NCBI RefSeq assembly: GCF_900111015.1
Contig: NZ_FOFS01000007.1
Span: forward strand, 1 to 64,000
Reading direction: 5' to 3'
Origin: Solimonas aquatica
GTDB taxonomy: Bacteria > Pseudomonadota > Gammaproteobacteria > Nevskiales > Nevskiaceae
Length of the DNA: 64,000 nt
The notes under the pieces are model-generated. The model saw nothing but the letters and a program-made list of their open reading frames with translations, was not told the DNA's origin and made no database searches. The position numbers and the translations under genes were made by a program. Positions 1 through 10,798 of this stretch are shown here, one piece after another. Position 1 is the first letter of the stretch. Each line of letters starts with the position of its first letter.

Positions 1-16
1 GCCGCGATAGCGGCGC

Positions 17-113
17 CGGATGCGAGGCGTAGGGCGTGCTTTCTCTTGGGTACTTCTCTTTGCACGAGCAAAGAGAAGTACCTCGGGCGCCGAAGGGCGC
101 ACGAAACCAAGGC
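17..113. repeat. Dispersed hairpin repeat, copy 1
   Basis: A 97-base stretch that recurs, inverted, at 16052-16148 with only two mismatches by eye. Its core is a perfect hairpin: 14-base arms at 49-62 (GGTACTTCTCTTTG) and 69-82 around a six-base loop. A related third copy lies at 16543-16570. The rest of the first 240 bases has no gene. Bases 140-205 (lysine-codon-like A-rich run followed by a GC-rich tail) resemble the sequence after copy 3 near 16670-16735, so the whole repeat unit may be about 200 bases. Function unknown; it sits beside gene ends like other intergenic palindromic repeats. Confidence 0.8.
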
Positions 114-242
114 CTGATCAGGATATAAATCCAAGCAACAACAGCAAAAGCCCTGGCGGCTTACGGCGCTTGCGCGCCTAACACGCCCTACGAAGCTGCG
201 CCGCCAACCTGCGCGACGAAGCAACGAAGCTGCAACGCGCGC

Positions 243-1229
243 TCAAGCCAGCGACTGCGCCAGCTCACCAATCGCCTGCTGATACTCGCGCCGTAGGCGC
301 GCCACCAGATCCGCCACCGCGGGCACGTCGTGAATCGTGCCGGTACCCTGGCCTGCCGACCAGACGTGCTTCCAGGCCAGGCGATGATGGCTCAGGCTCT
401 GGCCGATATCGGCTTCGCCGGGTTCGGCGATCTCGCGCAGGTCCAGGCCGTTGGCGGCGATGCTGGCCTTGAGAAAATTGGCCGGCACGCCGGAAATCTT
501 CGAGGTGTAGACCACATCGGCGGCGCGGCTGCTCAGCAGCATGTCCTTGTAGGCCAGGGTCGCCCGACTCTCCTGCGTGGCGATGAAGCGCGTGCCCATG
601 CCGGCCAGGCTCGCGCCGGCGGCGCGCGCGGCGGCGATGTGGCGGCCGCTGCTCATCGCGCCGCTGAGCACGATGGGCTTGTCGCTGAGTTCGCGCAGCT
701 CGCCGAGCAGGGCGAAGGGATTGAGCGTGCCGCCCTGGCCGCCGGCGCCGACCCCGACCGCAATCAGCATATCCACGCCCGCCGCCAGCGCCTTCTCGGC
801 ATGACGGGTGTTGATCACATCGTGCGCCACCAGTCCGCCGTAGCCGTGCACCGCCTGCACCAGCTCGGTGGAAATGCCCATGGAGCCGATCACCAGCGGC
901 ACCCGGTGGCGCACGGCGATGTCCAGATCGGCGGCGAAGCGCTGGTTGCCGGGATGCACCACCAGGCTCAAGGCATAAGGCGCGACGCGGGCGCTGCCGG
1001 GCAGCGGCCCTTGCGCAAGCGCGGCGGCTATCCGCTGCAGCCATTGCTCCAGCTCGGCACTGCTGGCGGGATTGAGCGCGGGAAAACTGCCGATGATGCC
1101 GCTGCGGCAGCAGGCGATCACCAGCTCCGGTCCGGAGATCAGGAACATCGGCGCCGCCAGCAGCGGCAAGGTCAGCTCGCGCAGGAGCGGCGGCAATGCG
1201 GCTTGAGGCGAAGCGAGGCACTCGTTCAT
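243..1229 (-). CDS. Nitronate monooxygenase-like flavin oxidoreductase
   Basis: A 328-residue TIM-barrel flavoprotein of the nitronate monooxygenase (2-nitropropane dioxygenase) family, predicted to bind FMN and act in the cytoplasm. Family hallmarks are visible: LPLLAAPMFLISGPELV at the N-terminus, the HDVINTRHAEKALAAGVDML strand-helix, the glycine-rich GVGAGGQGG loop, and GAMSSGRHIAAARAAGASLAGMGTRF near residues 210-235, which forms the phosphate-binding part of the barrel. I chose the ATG at 1229 because family homology begins right there; an upstream in-frame ATG at 1286 would add 19 unlike residues. It is transcribed away from the XylM-like gene at 1372, so the two may share a control region. 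The substrate is unknown. Many family members lack true nitronate activity and act as NADH-dependent enoyl or quinone reductases, which would suit a catabolic cluster. Confidence 0.85.
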   Translation of the reverse strand: MNECLASPQAALPPLLRELTLPLLAAPMFLISGPELVIACCRSGIIGSFPALNPASSAELEQWLQRIAAALAQGPLPGSARVAPYALSLVVHPGNQRFAADLDIAVRHRVPLVIGSMGISTELVQAVHGYGGLVAHDVINTRHAEKALAAGVDMLIAVGVGAGGQGGTLNPFALLGELRELSDKPIVLSGAMSSGRHIAAARAAGASLAGMGTRFIATQESRATLAYKDMLLSSRAADVVYTSKISGVPANFLKASIAANGLDLREIAEPGEADIGQSLSHHRLAWKHVWSAGQGTGTIHDVPAVADLVARLRREYQQAIGELAQSLA

Positions 1230-1371
1230 GCGAACTCCGGAAGAAGGCGAGGCTATGGTCGGTAGCCGCCGTCCTGGCTTAGCCAAACTATGGGTTGGGT
1301 GAGCGCCTGGCCGTGCACGGGATCATCACGCTCGCACCGCGCCCAGCATGCGGCCGCCGGGGGAGAACACC

Positions 1372-2496
1372 ATGACCGACTACTTCAAATACCTGCTGTC
1401 GCCGCTGATTCTGGCCGCGCATGGCTACGGCCTCTATCTGGGCGGCGTCTATGCCTGGACCGGCCTGGCGCTGCTGCTCGGCGTGCTGCTGTTCGACGCC
1501 TTCCTGCCGCGCGACTACACGATGCGCGATCAGCGCTATGTGCGCATCTACGATGTGATCTGCGCGGTCACGGTGCTGTGCAGCTTCGCCAACATCTTCT
1601 TCTATGCCTATCTGGTGGGCCACGGCCACTTCAGCGGCACGAGTCAGCTCGGCGCCTTCCTGAGCATGATGTTCGTGGGCTTCGTGATCGGCGCGCCGCC
1701 GGTGCACGAGCTGTTTCACCGCGAGGAGTTCGTGCTGCGCTGGCTGGGCCGCATCGGCCAGTGCCTGATCTTCGATCCCTGGCGCGAGATCACGCACGTG
1801 GTCACCCACCACATGCGCGTGGCCACGCCCGATGATCCGGATTACGCGCGGCGCGGCGACACCGTCTACGGCCACATCCTGCGCACCTTTCCGGGACAGT
1901 GGAAGGAGTCCTATCACCTGGAAAAGATGATGTGGACCAAGCGCGGTCGCCGCTGGTACGACCTGCGCAATGCCTGGGTGTACAAGGCCGCCACCCTGCT
2001 GAGCTTCACGGCGCTGCTCTGCGCACTGGGCGGCGCGTATGGCGCGCTGCTGGCCATCGCCAGCCTGCTGCTGGGGCCGCGCATGATGCTGGAGGTTTTC
2101 AACTACGTGAATCACTACGGCCTGGTCTCGGCCACGCCGGGCCGCTTCGAAAAGCGCCACACCTGGAATCACATCACCCCGCTGACGCGCATCCTGGCGC
2201 TGGAGATCACCAATCACGCCGGGCATCACGAAGACAGCTACAAGCCCTTCTACAAGCTGGAGCCGGATCGCAACGGGCCGGTGCAGCCGCAGTTCCTGCT
2301 GGTGGTGCTGCTGGCCCTGGTGCCGCCGCTGTTCTTCATGATGATCAAGCCCCTGCTCAAGCACTGGGACATGCATTACGCCTCACCGCAGGAGCGCGAG
2401 ATCGCGCGCCGCGAGAACGAGCGCGCCGGCTGGCTGGAGCTCAATCGCCCGGACCCGCAGCGCGATCTGCCGGCCGGCATCTGGTCGGCGGCCTGA
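1372..2496 (+). CDS. XylM/AlkB-like membrane di-iron hydroxylase
   Basis: A 374-residue integral-membrane non-haem di-iron monooxygenase of the alkane hydroxylase/xylene monooxygenase group, expected to hydroxylate a terminal or benzylic methyl group in the inner membrane. Histidine boxes are visible: HELFHRE at about 112-118, THVVTHH at 141-147, NYVNHYG at 244-250 (the HYG box) and NHAGHH at 281-286. Hydrophobic segments lie near residues 8-45, 60-82, 95-110, 205-240 and 300-320. The start at 1372 is preceded by GGGGAG; an ATG at 1348 would add eight poorly conserved residues. The next gene, 19 bases on, encodes a ferredoxin-reductase of XylA architecture. That pairing favours a XylM/CymA-type enzyme over classical AlkB, which uses rubredoxin. 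The substrate cannot be read from the sequence; downstream beta-oxidation genes suggest that the oxidised product enters CoA chemistry. Confidence 0.88.
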   Translation: MTDYFKYLLSPLILAAHGYGLYLGGVYAWTGLALLLGVLLFDAFLPRDYTMRDQRYVRIYDVICAVTVLCSFANIFFYAYLVGHGHFSGTSQLGAFLSMMFVGFVIGAPPVHELFHREEFVLRWLGRIGQCLIFDPWREITHVVTHHMRVATPDDPDYARRGDTVYGHILRTFPGQWKESYHLEKMMWTKRGRRWYDLRNAWVYKAATLLSFTALLCALGGAYGALLAIASLLLGPRMMLEVFNYVNHYGLVSATPGRFEKRHTWNHITPLTRILALEITNHAGHHEDSYKPFYKLEPDRNGPVQPQFLLVVLLALVPPLFFMMIKPLLKHWDMHYASPQEREIARRENERAGWLELNRPDPQRDLPAGIWSAA

Positions 2497-2515
2497 ACAA
2501 GGAACACATTCCGTC

Positions 2516-3586
2516 ATGCTGTCTCCCGAGATGAACGCGCCAGAGGCGCGCCACGAGCGCTGCCGCATCACCGTGCGCGGCCGTGATGGCGAAGAGCAGA
2601 GTTTCGAGATCGGCCGCAACGAGCTGCTGCTCAAGGCCGCCATCGAGCAAGGCATAGACTATCCGCACAACTGCCGCGTCGGTGTCTGCGGCGCCTGCAA
2701 GACGCGCCTGCTGTCCGGACGCGTCAGTCCCATGGTGGATCTGGCGCTGTCGCCGCTGAGCAATGCGCAGATCGAAGACGGTTTCGTGCTCGCCTGCCAG
2801 GCCAAGGTGCGCAGCGACCTGCTGGTGGAAGCGCAGCTCGGCAGGCAGGCGCTGCTGCCGGTGTGCACGGTGTCCTCGCGCGTGACGCGCTGGCGCCGGC
2901 TGCCGGGCGAGGTCATCGATCTGCGCCTGAAGCTCGACACGCCGCTTCGTTATCACGCCGGGCAGTACGCCACGCTCGCCGAATCCGGCTCCTTCACGCG
3001 GCGCAGCTTTTCCTTCTACGACCCGCCGGGCGATCAGCCGGCGCAGGAAGTGGGCTTCCTGATCAAGCGCCTGCCGGGCGGCCGGTTTTCCGAATGGCTG
3101 TTCGAGCGTGATCGCAGCGGCATCAAGATCTGGCTGGAAGGCCCCTTCGGCGTGATGGGCGTGGACGATCCGGATCGCGACGCCCTGTGCGTGGCGGGCG
3201 GCACCGGCATCGCGCCGATTCTGTCCATCATCGGCGAGCGCCTGAAACGCAGCGCCCGTGCGCGCTTCACGCTCGTGTTCGGCGTGCGCACGCAGCAGGA
3301 TCTGTTTGCCGCGGAGTATCTGCAGGCGCTGCAGGCGCAGGCCGGCGAACGCCTGCGCGTGATCGACATCCTGTCGCACGAGCCGGCGCAATCCGGCTGG
3401 CGCGGCGCGCGCGGTCTGGTCACCGATGCGCTCGATGACCGCCTGGGCCTGGATTTTTCCGCGCAGGCGGCTTTCATCTGCGGCAACTACGGCATGGTCG
3501 AGGCCGTGGAGAAGAAGCTGCTGGCGCTGGGCGTGGCGCCGGAACGCATCCACGCCGACAAGTTCCTGCCTTCGGGCACGCCATAG
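2516..3586 (+). CDS. XylA-like ferredoxin-NAD(P)H reductase
   Basis: A 356-residue electron-transfer protein that passes electrons from NAD(P)H via FAD and a plant-type [2Fe-2S] centre to the hydroxylase upstream. The N-terminal ferredoxin domain has cluster ligands Cys53, Cys58, Cys61 and Cys94 (C-x4-C-x2-C-x32-C). The FAD domain shows RRSFS at 161-165, and the nucleotide-binding domain shows GGTGIAP at 227-233. Length and domain order match XylA and p-cymene monooxygenase reductase (about 350 residues). AAGGAA at 2499-2504 supports the ATG at 2516; a second ATG lies five codons later. Closely follows the hydroxylase gene and is almost certainly cotranscribed with it. The family assignment is firm; the partner is inferred from position. 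Confidence 0.9.
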   Translation: MLSPEMNAPEARHERCRITVRGRDGEEQSFEIGRNELLLKAAIEQGIDYPHNCRVGVCGACKTRLLSGRVSPMVDLALSPLSNAQIEDGFVLACQAKVRSDLLVEAQLGRQALLPVCTVSSRVTRWRRLPGEVIDLRLKLDTPLRYHAGQYATLAESGSFTRRSFSFYDPPGDQPAQEVGFLIKRLPGGRFSEWLFERDRSGIKIWLEGPFGVMGVDDPDRDALCVAGGTGIAPILSIIGERLKRSARARFTLVFGVRTQQDLFAAEYLQALQAQAGERLRVIDILSHEPAQSGWRGARGLVTDALDDRLGLDFSAQAAFICGNYGMVEAVEKKLLALGVAPERIHADKFLPSGTP

Positions 3587-3659
3587 CGTGAACAGGCCCT
3601 AAACACTTTCCTGTGCCGCGCGCCTGCGCGGCTTCATCTATCCAGCGGAGACTCCAGCC

Positions 3660-4865
<1,206 letters not shown>

Positions 4866-4874
4866 GCCTCTGCC

Positions 4875-6998
4875 ATGGTCAAGACCCAAATCCAGAACGG
4901 TATCGCGCATCTGTCGATCGACATGCCCGGCCGCTCCATGAACGTGCTGGAGCCGGCGGTGGCCGCCGCGCTCTCGGCCGCCTTCGAAAGCGTGCTGGCC
5001 GATGCCGGCGTGCAAGGCATCGTCATCAGCTCGGCCAAGGGCAGCTTCATCGCCGGCGCGGATCTGGCGCAGATGGAAGCCCTGGCCGCGCCCGGCGTGA
5101 GTCTGGCGCAGGCCGCCGCGCGCATCGCCTATCTCGGCGATTTCTTCCGGCGCATCGAAACCTGCGGCAAGCCGGTGGTCGCCGCGGCCAGCGGCACGGC
5201 GCTGGGCGGCGGCCTGGAGCTGATGCTGGCCTGCCATTACCGCATCGCCGCCGACCATCCCAAGGCGCAGTTCGGTCTGCCGGAAGTGAAGCTCGGCCTG
5301 CTGCCCGGCGCCGGCGGCACGCAGCGCGTGCCGCGTCTGATCGGCATCCAGGCCAGCATCGGCCTGCTCACCGGCGGCGCGCCCTTGTCGGCGCGCGAGG
5401 CGCAGAAGCTGGGCCTGCTCAATGAAGTGGTGCCAGCCGAACAGCTGCTCGCCGCCGCCGAAGCGGCGATCCGCGAAGGCCGCGTGCCGGCGCAGGCGCC
5501 CTGGGATGTGAAGGGCTACAAGCTGCCGGGCGGCGAGGCTTATGCACCGGCCAATGCCGCCGCGCTGATGAGCGCCACCAGCCGTCTGCACGCCGCCACG
5601 CGCGGCAACGAGCCGGCACCGCTGACCATCCTGCGTTGCATCCACGATGGCAGCAAGCTGCCCATCGCGCGCGCGCTGAAGCTGGAGCAGAAGTATTTCG
5701 CGACCCTGGTGCAGGGCCGTGTGGCCCAGAACCTGATCCGCACGCAGTTCTTCGCCAAGCAGGCCGCCGACAAGCTGTCGCGCCGTCCGGCCGCCGTGGC
5801 CAAGAGCAGCGTCAAACGCCTGGGCGTGCTCGGCGCCGGCTTCATGGGCCAGGGCATCGCGCAGGTGTCGCTGGCGGCCGGCATCGAGGTGGTGCTGGTG
5901 GATCGCGAGCTGGCCATCGCGCAGCGCGCGCGGGACGGCATCGCCGCCACCCTGCAGGCGGATGTGGACAAGGGCCGCCTGAAGCCCGAGGCGCGCGAGG
6001 CGCAGCTGGCGCGTCTGCATTGCGCCGCCGATCACGGCGGCTTTGCCGGCTGCGAGCTGGTGATCGAGGCGGTGCTGGAAGATTTCGCGGTGAAGGCGCA
6101 GGCCACCAGGCTCACGGAAGCGCAGCTGGCGGACAGCGCGATCTTCGCCTCCAACACCTCGGCCCTGCCCATCGACGAACTGGCAGCCGCCAGCGTGCGG
6201 CCGGCGAATTTCATCGGCCTGCATTTCTTCTCGCCGGTGCCGAAGATGGCGCTGGTGGAAATCATCATCGGCGCCAAGACCTCGGACGAGACCCTGGCGC
6301 GCGCCCTGGATTACTGCCAGCAGATCCGCAAGACGCCCATCGTGGTGCGCGATGGCTATGGCTTCTACACCACGCGCTGCGTGGATGCGTACGTGCGCGA
6401 AGGCATCCGCCTGCTCGCCGATGGCGTGGCGCCGGCGCTGATCGAAAACGCCGGTGTGGCCCTGGGCATGCCGGTGGGGCCGCTGGCGCTGGCCGATGAA
6501 GTGGGCATCGATGTGCTGCATCACATCGCGCACTTCTTCGCCTCGCGCGAGCACGGCGCCTGGGCCGAAGACCGTCATGCGGTGCCGAACGCGCAGATCG
6601 ACGCGCTGTATGCGGCGGGCCGCTACGGCCGCAAGCGCGGCGCCGGTTTCTACGATTACCCGGCCGGCGGTGCCAAGCAGCTGGCGGTGTCGCTGCCGCG
6701 CAATGAGGTGCAGCCGGACATGGCGGCGGTGCGCGAGCGCCTGCTCTACGCGCAGCTGGTGGAAGCGGCGCGCTGCTGGGCCGAGAACGTGGTGGAGGAT
6801 CTGCGCGAGGCCGATCTGGGCGCGACCCTGGGCTGGGCCTTCCCGCGCTACCTGGGCGGGCCGTTCGCGGCGATCGAGGACATCGGCCTTGCCAGCTTTG
6901 TGCAGAGCTGCGCGACGCTGAGCCGGACGCTGGGGCCGCGCTTCGAGCTGCCGGCGCGGCTGCGCGAGCGCGCCGCCGTCGCGCAGCACCTGACATGA
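4875..6998 (+). CDS. FadB/FadJ-like enoyl-CoA hydratase/3-hydroxyacyl-CoA dehydrogenase
   Basis: A 707-residue bifunctional beta-oxidation enzyme. Residues 1-190 are a crotonase domain with the two expected catalytic glutamates, Glu115 ([10 protein letters not shown]) and Glu137 ([16 protein letters not shown]). Residues about 315-500 are the NAD-binding dehydrogenase domain, starting with the Rossmann loop [13 protein letters not shown] and carrying the catalytic His450 in [11 protein letters not shown]. The C-terminal dehydrogenase fold runs to the end. The length equals the FadB/FadJ/peroxisomal multifunctional family. It starts nine bases after the thiolase stop and overlaps the next hydratase by four bases (ATGA), so this is one operon. 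No thiolase domain is present; that role is upstream. Confidence 0.95.
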   Translation: MVKTQIQNGIAHLSIDMPGRSMNVLEPAVAAALSAAFESVLADAGVQGIVISSAKGSFIAGADLAQMEALAAPGVSLAQAAARIAYLGDFFRRIETCGKPVVAAASGTALGGGLELMLACHYRIAADHPKAQFGLPEVKLGLLPGAGGTQRVPRLIGIQASIGLLTGGAPLSAREAQKLGLLNEVVPAEQLLAAAEAAIREGRVPAQAPWDVKGYKLPGGEAYAPANAAALMSATSRLHAATRGNEPAPLTILRCIHDGSKLPIARALKLEQKYFATLVQGRVAQNLIRTQFFAKQAADKLSRRPAAVAKSSVKRLGVLGAGFMGQGIAQVSLAAGIEVVLVDRELAIAQRARDGIAATLQADVDKGRLKPEAREAQLARLHCAADHGGFAGCELVIEAVLEDFAVKAQATRLTEAQLADSAIFASNTSALPIDELAAASVRPANFIGLHFFSPVPKMALVEIIIGAKTSDETLARALDYCQQIRKTPIVVRDGYGFYTTRCVDAYVREGIRLLADGVAPALIENAGVALGMPVGPLALADEVGIDVLHHIAHFFASREHGAWAEDRHAVPNAQIDALYAAGRYGRKRGAGFYDYPAGGAKQLAVSLPRNEVQPDMAAVRERLLYAQLVEAARCWAENVVEDLREADLGATLGWAFPRYLGGPFAAIEDIGLASFVQSCATLSRTLGPRFELPARLRERAAVAQHLT

Positions 6999-7789
6999 GC
7001 CCGGATCTGGTGCGGCTGAGCGTGGATGCCGGCAGCGGCATCGCGCAGCTCTGCTTCAACCGTCCGGACAAGCTCAATGCCATCGATGTGCCGACCGCGC
7101 AGGCTTTCTGCGCGGCGGTGCGCGCCTTGCGCGACGATGCCCGCGTGCGCTGCGTGGTGCTGCGCGGTGAAGGGCGGGCGTTCGTGGCGGGCGGTGATGT
7201 CGCCGCTTTTGCCGCCAACTTCGAGGCCGCGCCGGCGCTGATCGATGCCCTGCTCGATGCGCTGAATCCGGCCATCGAGATCCTGCGCAGGATCGATGCG
7301 CCGGTGATTGCGGCGGTGCAGGGCTCGGTGGCCGGCGCGGGGCTGTCGCTGATGGCGGCCTGCGATCTGGTGGTGGCGGCCGAGGGCACCCGCTTTCTGA
7401 TCGCCTATGACCGTCTGGGCGCGCCGCCGGACTGCGGCGGCACGTACTTCCTGCCGCGCCGCATGGGGGCACGGCGCGCCGCCGAGATGTTCTTTTTGAG
7501 CCAGACCCTGGACAGCGCGGCGGCGCTGGAGGCTGGACTACTCAATCGGGTAGTGCCGCCGGCGCAGCTGGGGGATACCGTCGCGGAGCTGGCGCGGCAG
7601 CTGGCGGCCGGGCCCACGCGCGCCTACGGACACTACAAGCGCCTGAGCCTGCACAGCACGCAGCGCGATCTGCAGGCCCAGCTGCAGGCCGAGGGCGAAG
7701 CCTTCAAGGACGCCACGCGCACGCAGGACTTCCGCAGCGGCGTACGCGCCTTTCTCGACAAGCAGACGCCGCACTTCGAAGGTCATTGA
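6995..7789 (+). CDS. Enoyl-CoA hydratase/isomerase family protein
   Basis: A 264-residue crotonase-fold protein (one of four in the window). The CoA/oxyanion elements are FNRPDKLNAIDVP near the start, GEGRAFVAGGDVAAF near residue 65 and QGSVAGAGLSLMAACDLVV near 110. The second catalytic glutamate position, which reads PE in classical hydratases, is here DRLGAPPDCGGTYFLPR. The usual glutamate is replaced, so an isomerase, hydrolase or lyase role is as likely as hydration. The start overlaps the FadB-like stop by four bases, implying translational coupling. About 50 bases separate it from the next gene. Confidence 0.87.
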   Translation: MSPDLVRLSVDAGSGIAQLCFNRPDKLNAIDVPTAQAFCAAVRALRDDARVRCVVLRGEGRAFVAGGDVAAFAANFEAAPALIDALLDALNPAIEILRRIDAPVIAAVQGSVAGAGLSLMAACDLVVAAEGTRFLIAYDRLGAPPDCGGTYFLPRRMGARRAAEMFFLSQTLDSAAALEAGLLNRVVPPAQLGDTVAELARQLAAGPTRAYGHYKRLSLHSTQRDLQAQLQAEGEAFKDATRTQDFRSGVRAFLDKQTPHFEGH

Positions 7790-7838
7790 AACAGGTCGCC
7801 GCGGCGGCCTGCAGCAGGATCACAAAAAGAGGAGAGGG

Positions 7839-9227
7839 ATGATGGCGCATCTGCAACGCTATGACCGTGGCTACACGCGGCGCAAATTCCTGGCCGACGC
7901 CGCACGCGGGGTGCTCGCCAGCGGCGTGCTGGCACCGCTGCACGAGGTGCTGGCGGCGACCGGCGAGATCAACAAGGCCTATCCCGAGGAACTGCTGTCC
8001 ATCGAGGCCTATACCAAGGGCAAGATCAAGACCGGCGACACCATCAGCGCCGCCAACGTCGAGTACGTGAAGGATCTGCTGGAGCCGGTGCGCTACCAGC
8101 ACATCCTCAAGAACGGTCGCAAGCTCAAGGTGGTGAAGACCACCACCGAGCTGATGCGCCTGGGGCCCTGGGAATACACCGAGGCCACGCTGCGCAATGC
8201 CGGCAAGGCCAGGTTCGATGACAAGGGCAATGTGGTGAACGGCGCCGACGGCCTGCCCTGGATCGGCGGCAATCCCTTTCCCAATCCCGGCAACGGCCTG
8301 GAGCTGTTCGCCGCGCAGACCCTGAGCTGGGGGCGGCACGATGCCTCGTTCTATGCGATCACCGCGCAGGCTGTGGCGCCGGCCGGCGATGTGCGCTTCC
8401 GCTACGAAGGTGGCTGGGCGGAACTCTCGCCGGTGGCGCGCGTGGTCATGGACCCCAAGCCCTACTGGCCCGCGCATCAGGACAAGCTGCGCTACCAGAC
8501 CGTGTTCTTCACCGCGCCCACGCAGTTTGCCGGCACCTCGTATCTCAACATCTGGGATTACGACCACAGCAGGTTTCCGGACCTCTACGGCTATGTGCCG
8601 GAGTTCCGCCGCGTGCGGCAGTTCCCCACCGATCAGCGTTTCGAGCCGCTGCTGCCGGGGCTGTCCCTGTATCTCTCCGATGCCTGGGCGGCGGGCGATC
8701 CGCTGCACACCTGGGGCGATTACCAGATCGTCGGGCGCGGTCCGTTTCTGGCGGGGCTGTCCGACAACTGGAGCAGCGAGCATCCGAACTGGGAGCGCGG
8801 CGTGCACGGCGGGCCCAAGAACCAGACCTTCTGGGACGCCAGCGTGGAGCTGGTGCCGGAGGCGATCATCGTCGAGGCCAAGCCCTTGAAGTTCCCGCGC
8901 GCGCCGGTGTCCAAGAAGCGCGTCTGGTTCGACGCGCGCAATCAGGCGGTGATCGGCATGATCACCTATGACCGTCGCGGCGAGCCTTTCCGGTCCTTCG
9001 ACGGCGCCTATTCGCTGTACGAGGCCGGCGCCAAGAAGGTGATGGACGGCCAGCATCCGTACTGGAGCTGGACGCATGTCACCGCCTCGGATATCCAGAC
9101 CGGCGACGTCACCCGGCTGCAGCAGGTAAGACAGATTGCCGGTGGACACATGAGCGGCGCCAACGATCCTGGTATTTTTGAGCGTTACATGACCCAGAAG
9201 GCGCTGATCCGGCTCGGCGCCGTGTGA
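7839..9227 (+). CDS. DUF1329 exported protein with Tat signal
   Basis: A 462-residue DUF1329 protein. The family is periplasmic or outer-membrane associated and is often found in gene clusters for degrading aromatic, terpenoid or steroid compounds; its biochemical role is not established. The N-terminus carries a twin-arginine-like signal, TRRKFLADAARGVLASGVL, ending near VLAA, so Tat export of a folded protein is likely. The body shows the family pattern of long aromatic-rich stretches (WDYDHSRFPDLYGYVPEFRR) and a C-terminal YWSWTHVTASDIQTGDVTR region. Two adjacent ATGs exist (7839 and 7842). The strong purine run ending at 7838 is better spaced for the second. Lies between the hydratase and acyl-CoA dehydrogenase genes and is probably cotranscribed. 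Confidence 0.88.
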   Translation: MMAHLQRYDRGYTRRKFLADAARGVLASGVLAPLHEVLAATGEINKAYPEELLSIEAYTKGKIKTGDTISAANVEYVKDLLEPVRYQHILKNGRKLKVVKTTTELMRLGPWEYTEATLRNAGKARFDDKGNVVNGADGLPWIGGNPFPNPGNGLELFAAQTLSWGRHDASFYAITAQAVAPAGDVRFRYEGGWAELSPVARVVMDPKPYWPAHQDKLRYQTVFFTAPTQFAGTSYLNIWDYDHSRFPDLYGYVPEFRRVRQFPTDQRFEPLLPGLSLYLSDAWAAGDPLHTWGDYQIVGRGPFLAGLSDNWSSEHPNWERGVHGGPKNQTFWDASVELVPEAIIVEAKPLKFPRAPVSKKRVWFDARNQAVIGMITYDRRGEPFRSFDGAYSLYEAGAKKVMDGQHPYWSWTHVTASDIQTGDVTRLQQVRQIAGGHMSGANDPGIFERYMTQKALIRLGAV

Positions 9228-9249
9228 TTTCCACATTTTGAACGAGACC

Positions 9250-10383
9250 ATGTTGAACGAAGACCAGCAGCTGATTTTCGACACCGCCCGGCGCTTTTCC
9301 CGTGAGGTGCTGGCGCCCGGCGCCGCCGCGCGCGAGCAGCGCGCCGCCATCGAGCCCGAGGTGTTCAAGGGCCTGGCGGAAATGGGCCTGCTGGGCATGA
9401 CCGTGTCGCCGGACTACGACGGTGCCGGTGCGGACTACGTCTCCTACGCCGCCGCGCTGATGGCGGTGGCCGAGGGCGATGGTGCGGTGTCCACGGTGAT
9501 GAGCGTGCACAACGCGCCGTTCTGCGCGATTCTCGAACGCTTCGGCTCGGCGGCGCACAAGCAGGACGTGCTGATGCGTGCCGCGCGCGGCGAGTTCATC
9601 GGCGGCTTCGCGCTCACCGAAAGCCATGCGGGTTCGGACGCCAGCGCCCTGCGCACGCGCGCGGTGCGCAAGTCCGACCGCTATGTGCTCGACGGCAGCA
9701 AGCAGTTCATCACCAGCGGCAAGATCGCCGAGTACGTGGTGGCCTTCGCGGTCACCGATCCGCAGAACCCCAAGCGCGGCATCACGGCCTTTCTGGTGCC
9801 CACCGCCGCCAAGGGCTACACGGTGAGCAAGATCGAGCACAAGCTCGGCCAGCGCGCCTCGGACACCTGCAGCCTGAACTTCGACAGCCTGGAAGTGCCG
9901 CTCGAAAACCGCATCGGCGAGGAAGGCGAGGGTTACAAGATCGCACTGTCCAGCCTGGAAAGCGGCCGCATCGGCATCGCCGCGCAGAGCGTGGGCATGG
10001 CGCAGGCGGCGCTGGATGCCGCGATCCGCTACGCCGGCGAACGTCGCAGCTTCGGCAAGAGCCTGATGGAGCATCAGGCCGTGAACTTCCGTCTGGTGGA
10101 CGCGCGCACGCGCCTGGAAGCCGCGCGTCAGCTGGTGTACTCGGCGGCGCGCATGAAGGATGCCGGCCTGCCCTGCCTGGATCAGGCCTGCATGGCCAAG
10201 CTGTTCGCCAGCGAGACCGCCGAGGCGGTGTGCTCGGCGGCGATCCAGACCTTCGGCGGCTACGGCTATGTGGAAGACTTTCCGGTGGAGCGCATCTACC
10301 GCGATGCCCGCGTCTGCCAGATTTACGAAGGCACTTCCGACATCCAGAAGATCATCATCGGTCGCAGCCTGCAGCCCAGCTGA
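9250..10383 (+). CDS. Acyl-CoA dehydrogenase (short/medium-chain type)
   Basis: A 377-residue FAD-dependent acyl-CoA dehydrogenase that introduces the alpha-beta double bond and passes electrons to ETF. It has the three classical parts: an N-terminal helical domain, a beta domain with FALTESHAGSDASALRTRA, and a C-terminal helical domain. The catalytic glutamate is in QIYEGTSDIQKIIIGRSL, as in short/medium-chain enzymes. FGGYGYVEDFPVERIYRDAR is also present. The ATG at 9250 gives the normal family start (MLNEDQQLIFDTARRF); a TTG at 9238 would add four residues. Last gene of the forward run, followed by a terminator 17 bases after the stop. Confidence 0.93.
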   Translation: MLNEDQQLIFDTARRFSREVLAPGAAAREQRAAIEPEVFKGLAEMGLLGMTVSPDYDGAGADYVSYAAALMAVAEGDGAVSTVMSVHNAPFCAILERFGSAAHKQDVLMRAARGEFIGGFALTESHAGSDASALRTRAVRKSDRYVLDGSKQFITSGKIAEYVVAFAVTDPQNPKRGITAFLVPTAAKGYTVSKIEHKLGQRASDTCSLNFDSLEVPLENRIGEEGEGYKIALSSLESGRIGIAAQSVGMAQAALDAAIRYAGERRSFGKSLMEHQAVNFRLVDARTRLEAARQLVYSAARMKDAGLPCLDQACMAKLFASETAEAVCSAAIQTFGGYGYVEDFPVERIYRDARVCQIYEGTSDIQKIIIGRSLQPS

Positions 10384-10400
10384 ACACCAGCGCCACAAAA

Positions 10401-10440
10401 AAAGCGGCAGACCCGATCAGGATCCGCCGCTTTCTTTTTG
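10401..10440. terminator. Bidirectional intrinsic terminator
   Basis: Arms AAAGCGGC (10401-10408) and GCCGCTTT (10426-10433) are flanked by an A-run on the left and a T-run (TTTCTTTTT) on the right. It sits between the convergent acyl-CoA dehydrogenase gene and the small membrane-protein gene and can serve both. Confidence 0.85.
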
Positions 10441-10450
10441 CGTGTGATTG

Positions 10451-10798
10451 TTAAAACGCGGCGCCGTACAGCAGATACAGACCCACGGCGCCGAGGCTGC
10501 CGTGCATCAGCGCCAGCGGCAGCGTGGCGCGGTCCTTGAACAGCACGCGAAACAGCACCAGGCCGCCGATCAGGCCGCTGAGAAACACCAGCAGCGCCCA
10601 CCAGGCCTGTGCCGGCGTGGCTTCGCCGCCCCGCAGATTGGCGGCCAGCAGCAGCGCCAGGCAGGCCAGCGCCCCCAGGCCGTGCACCATGCCCAGCCAG
10701 GAAGGAAAGCGCAGGCGCAGCAGAATCAACAGTGTCAGTCCCAGACCGCCGGCGGCGATGGCGGCAAAGGCATAGAACGCAAGCTGCGTGAGTGTCAT
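10451..10798 (-). CDS. Small four-helix membrane protein, function unknown
   Basis: A 115-residue hydrophobic protein with about four predicted membrane helices: residues 1-25 (LTQLAFYAFAAIAAGGLGL), 30-50, 60-85 (AWWALLVFLSGLIGGLVLF) and 95-115. I chose the ATG at 10798, which begins just before the first helix. An upstream in-frame start would add 13 polar residues. I do not recognise a family. It is convergent with the catabolic operon and shares the terminator at 10401, so it is probably not part of that operon. Confidence 0.7.
   Translation of the reverse strand: MTLTQLAFYAFAAIAAGGLGLTLLILLRLRFPSWLGMVHGLGALACLALLLAANLRGGEATPAQAWWALLVFLSGLIGGLVLFRVLFKDRATLPLALMHGSLGAVGLYLLYGAAF

Noticed and set aside
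3589-3602. AACAGGCCCTA after the reductase gene, like the right end of the MITE-like elements
   Set aside because: Only about 11 bases match and there is no left end or palindrome; chance is likely.
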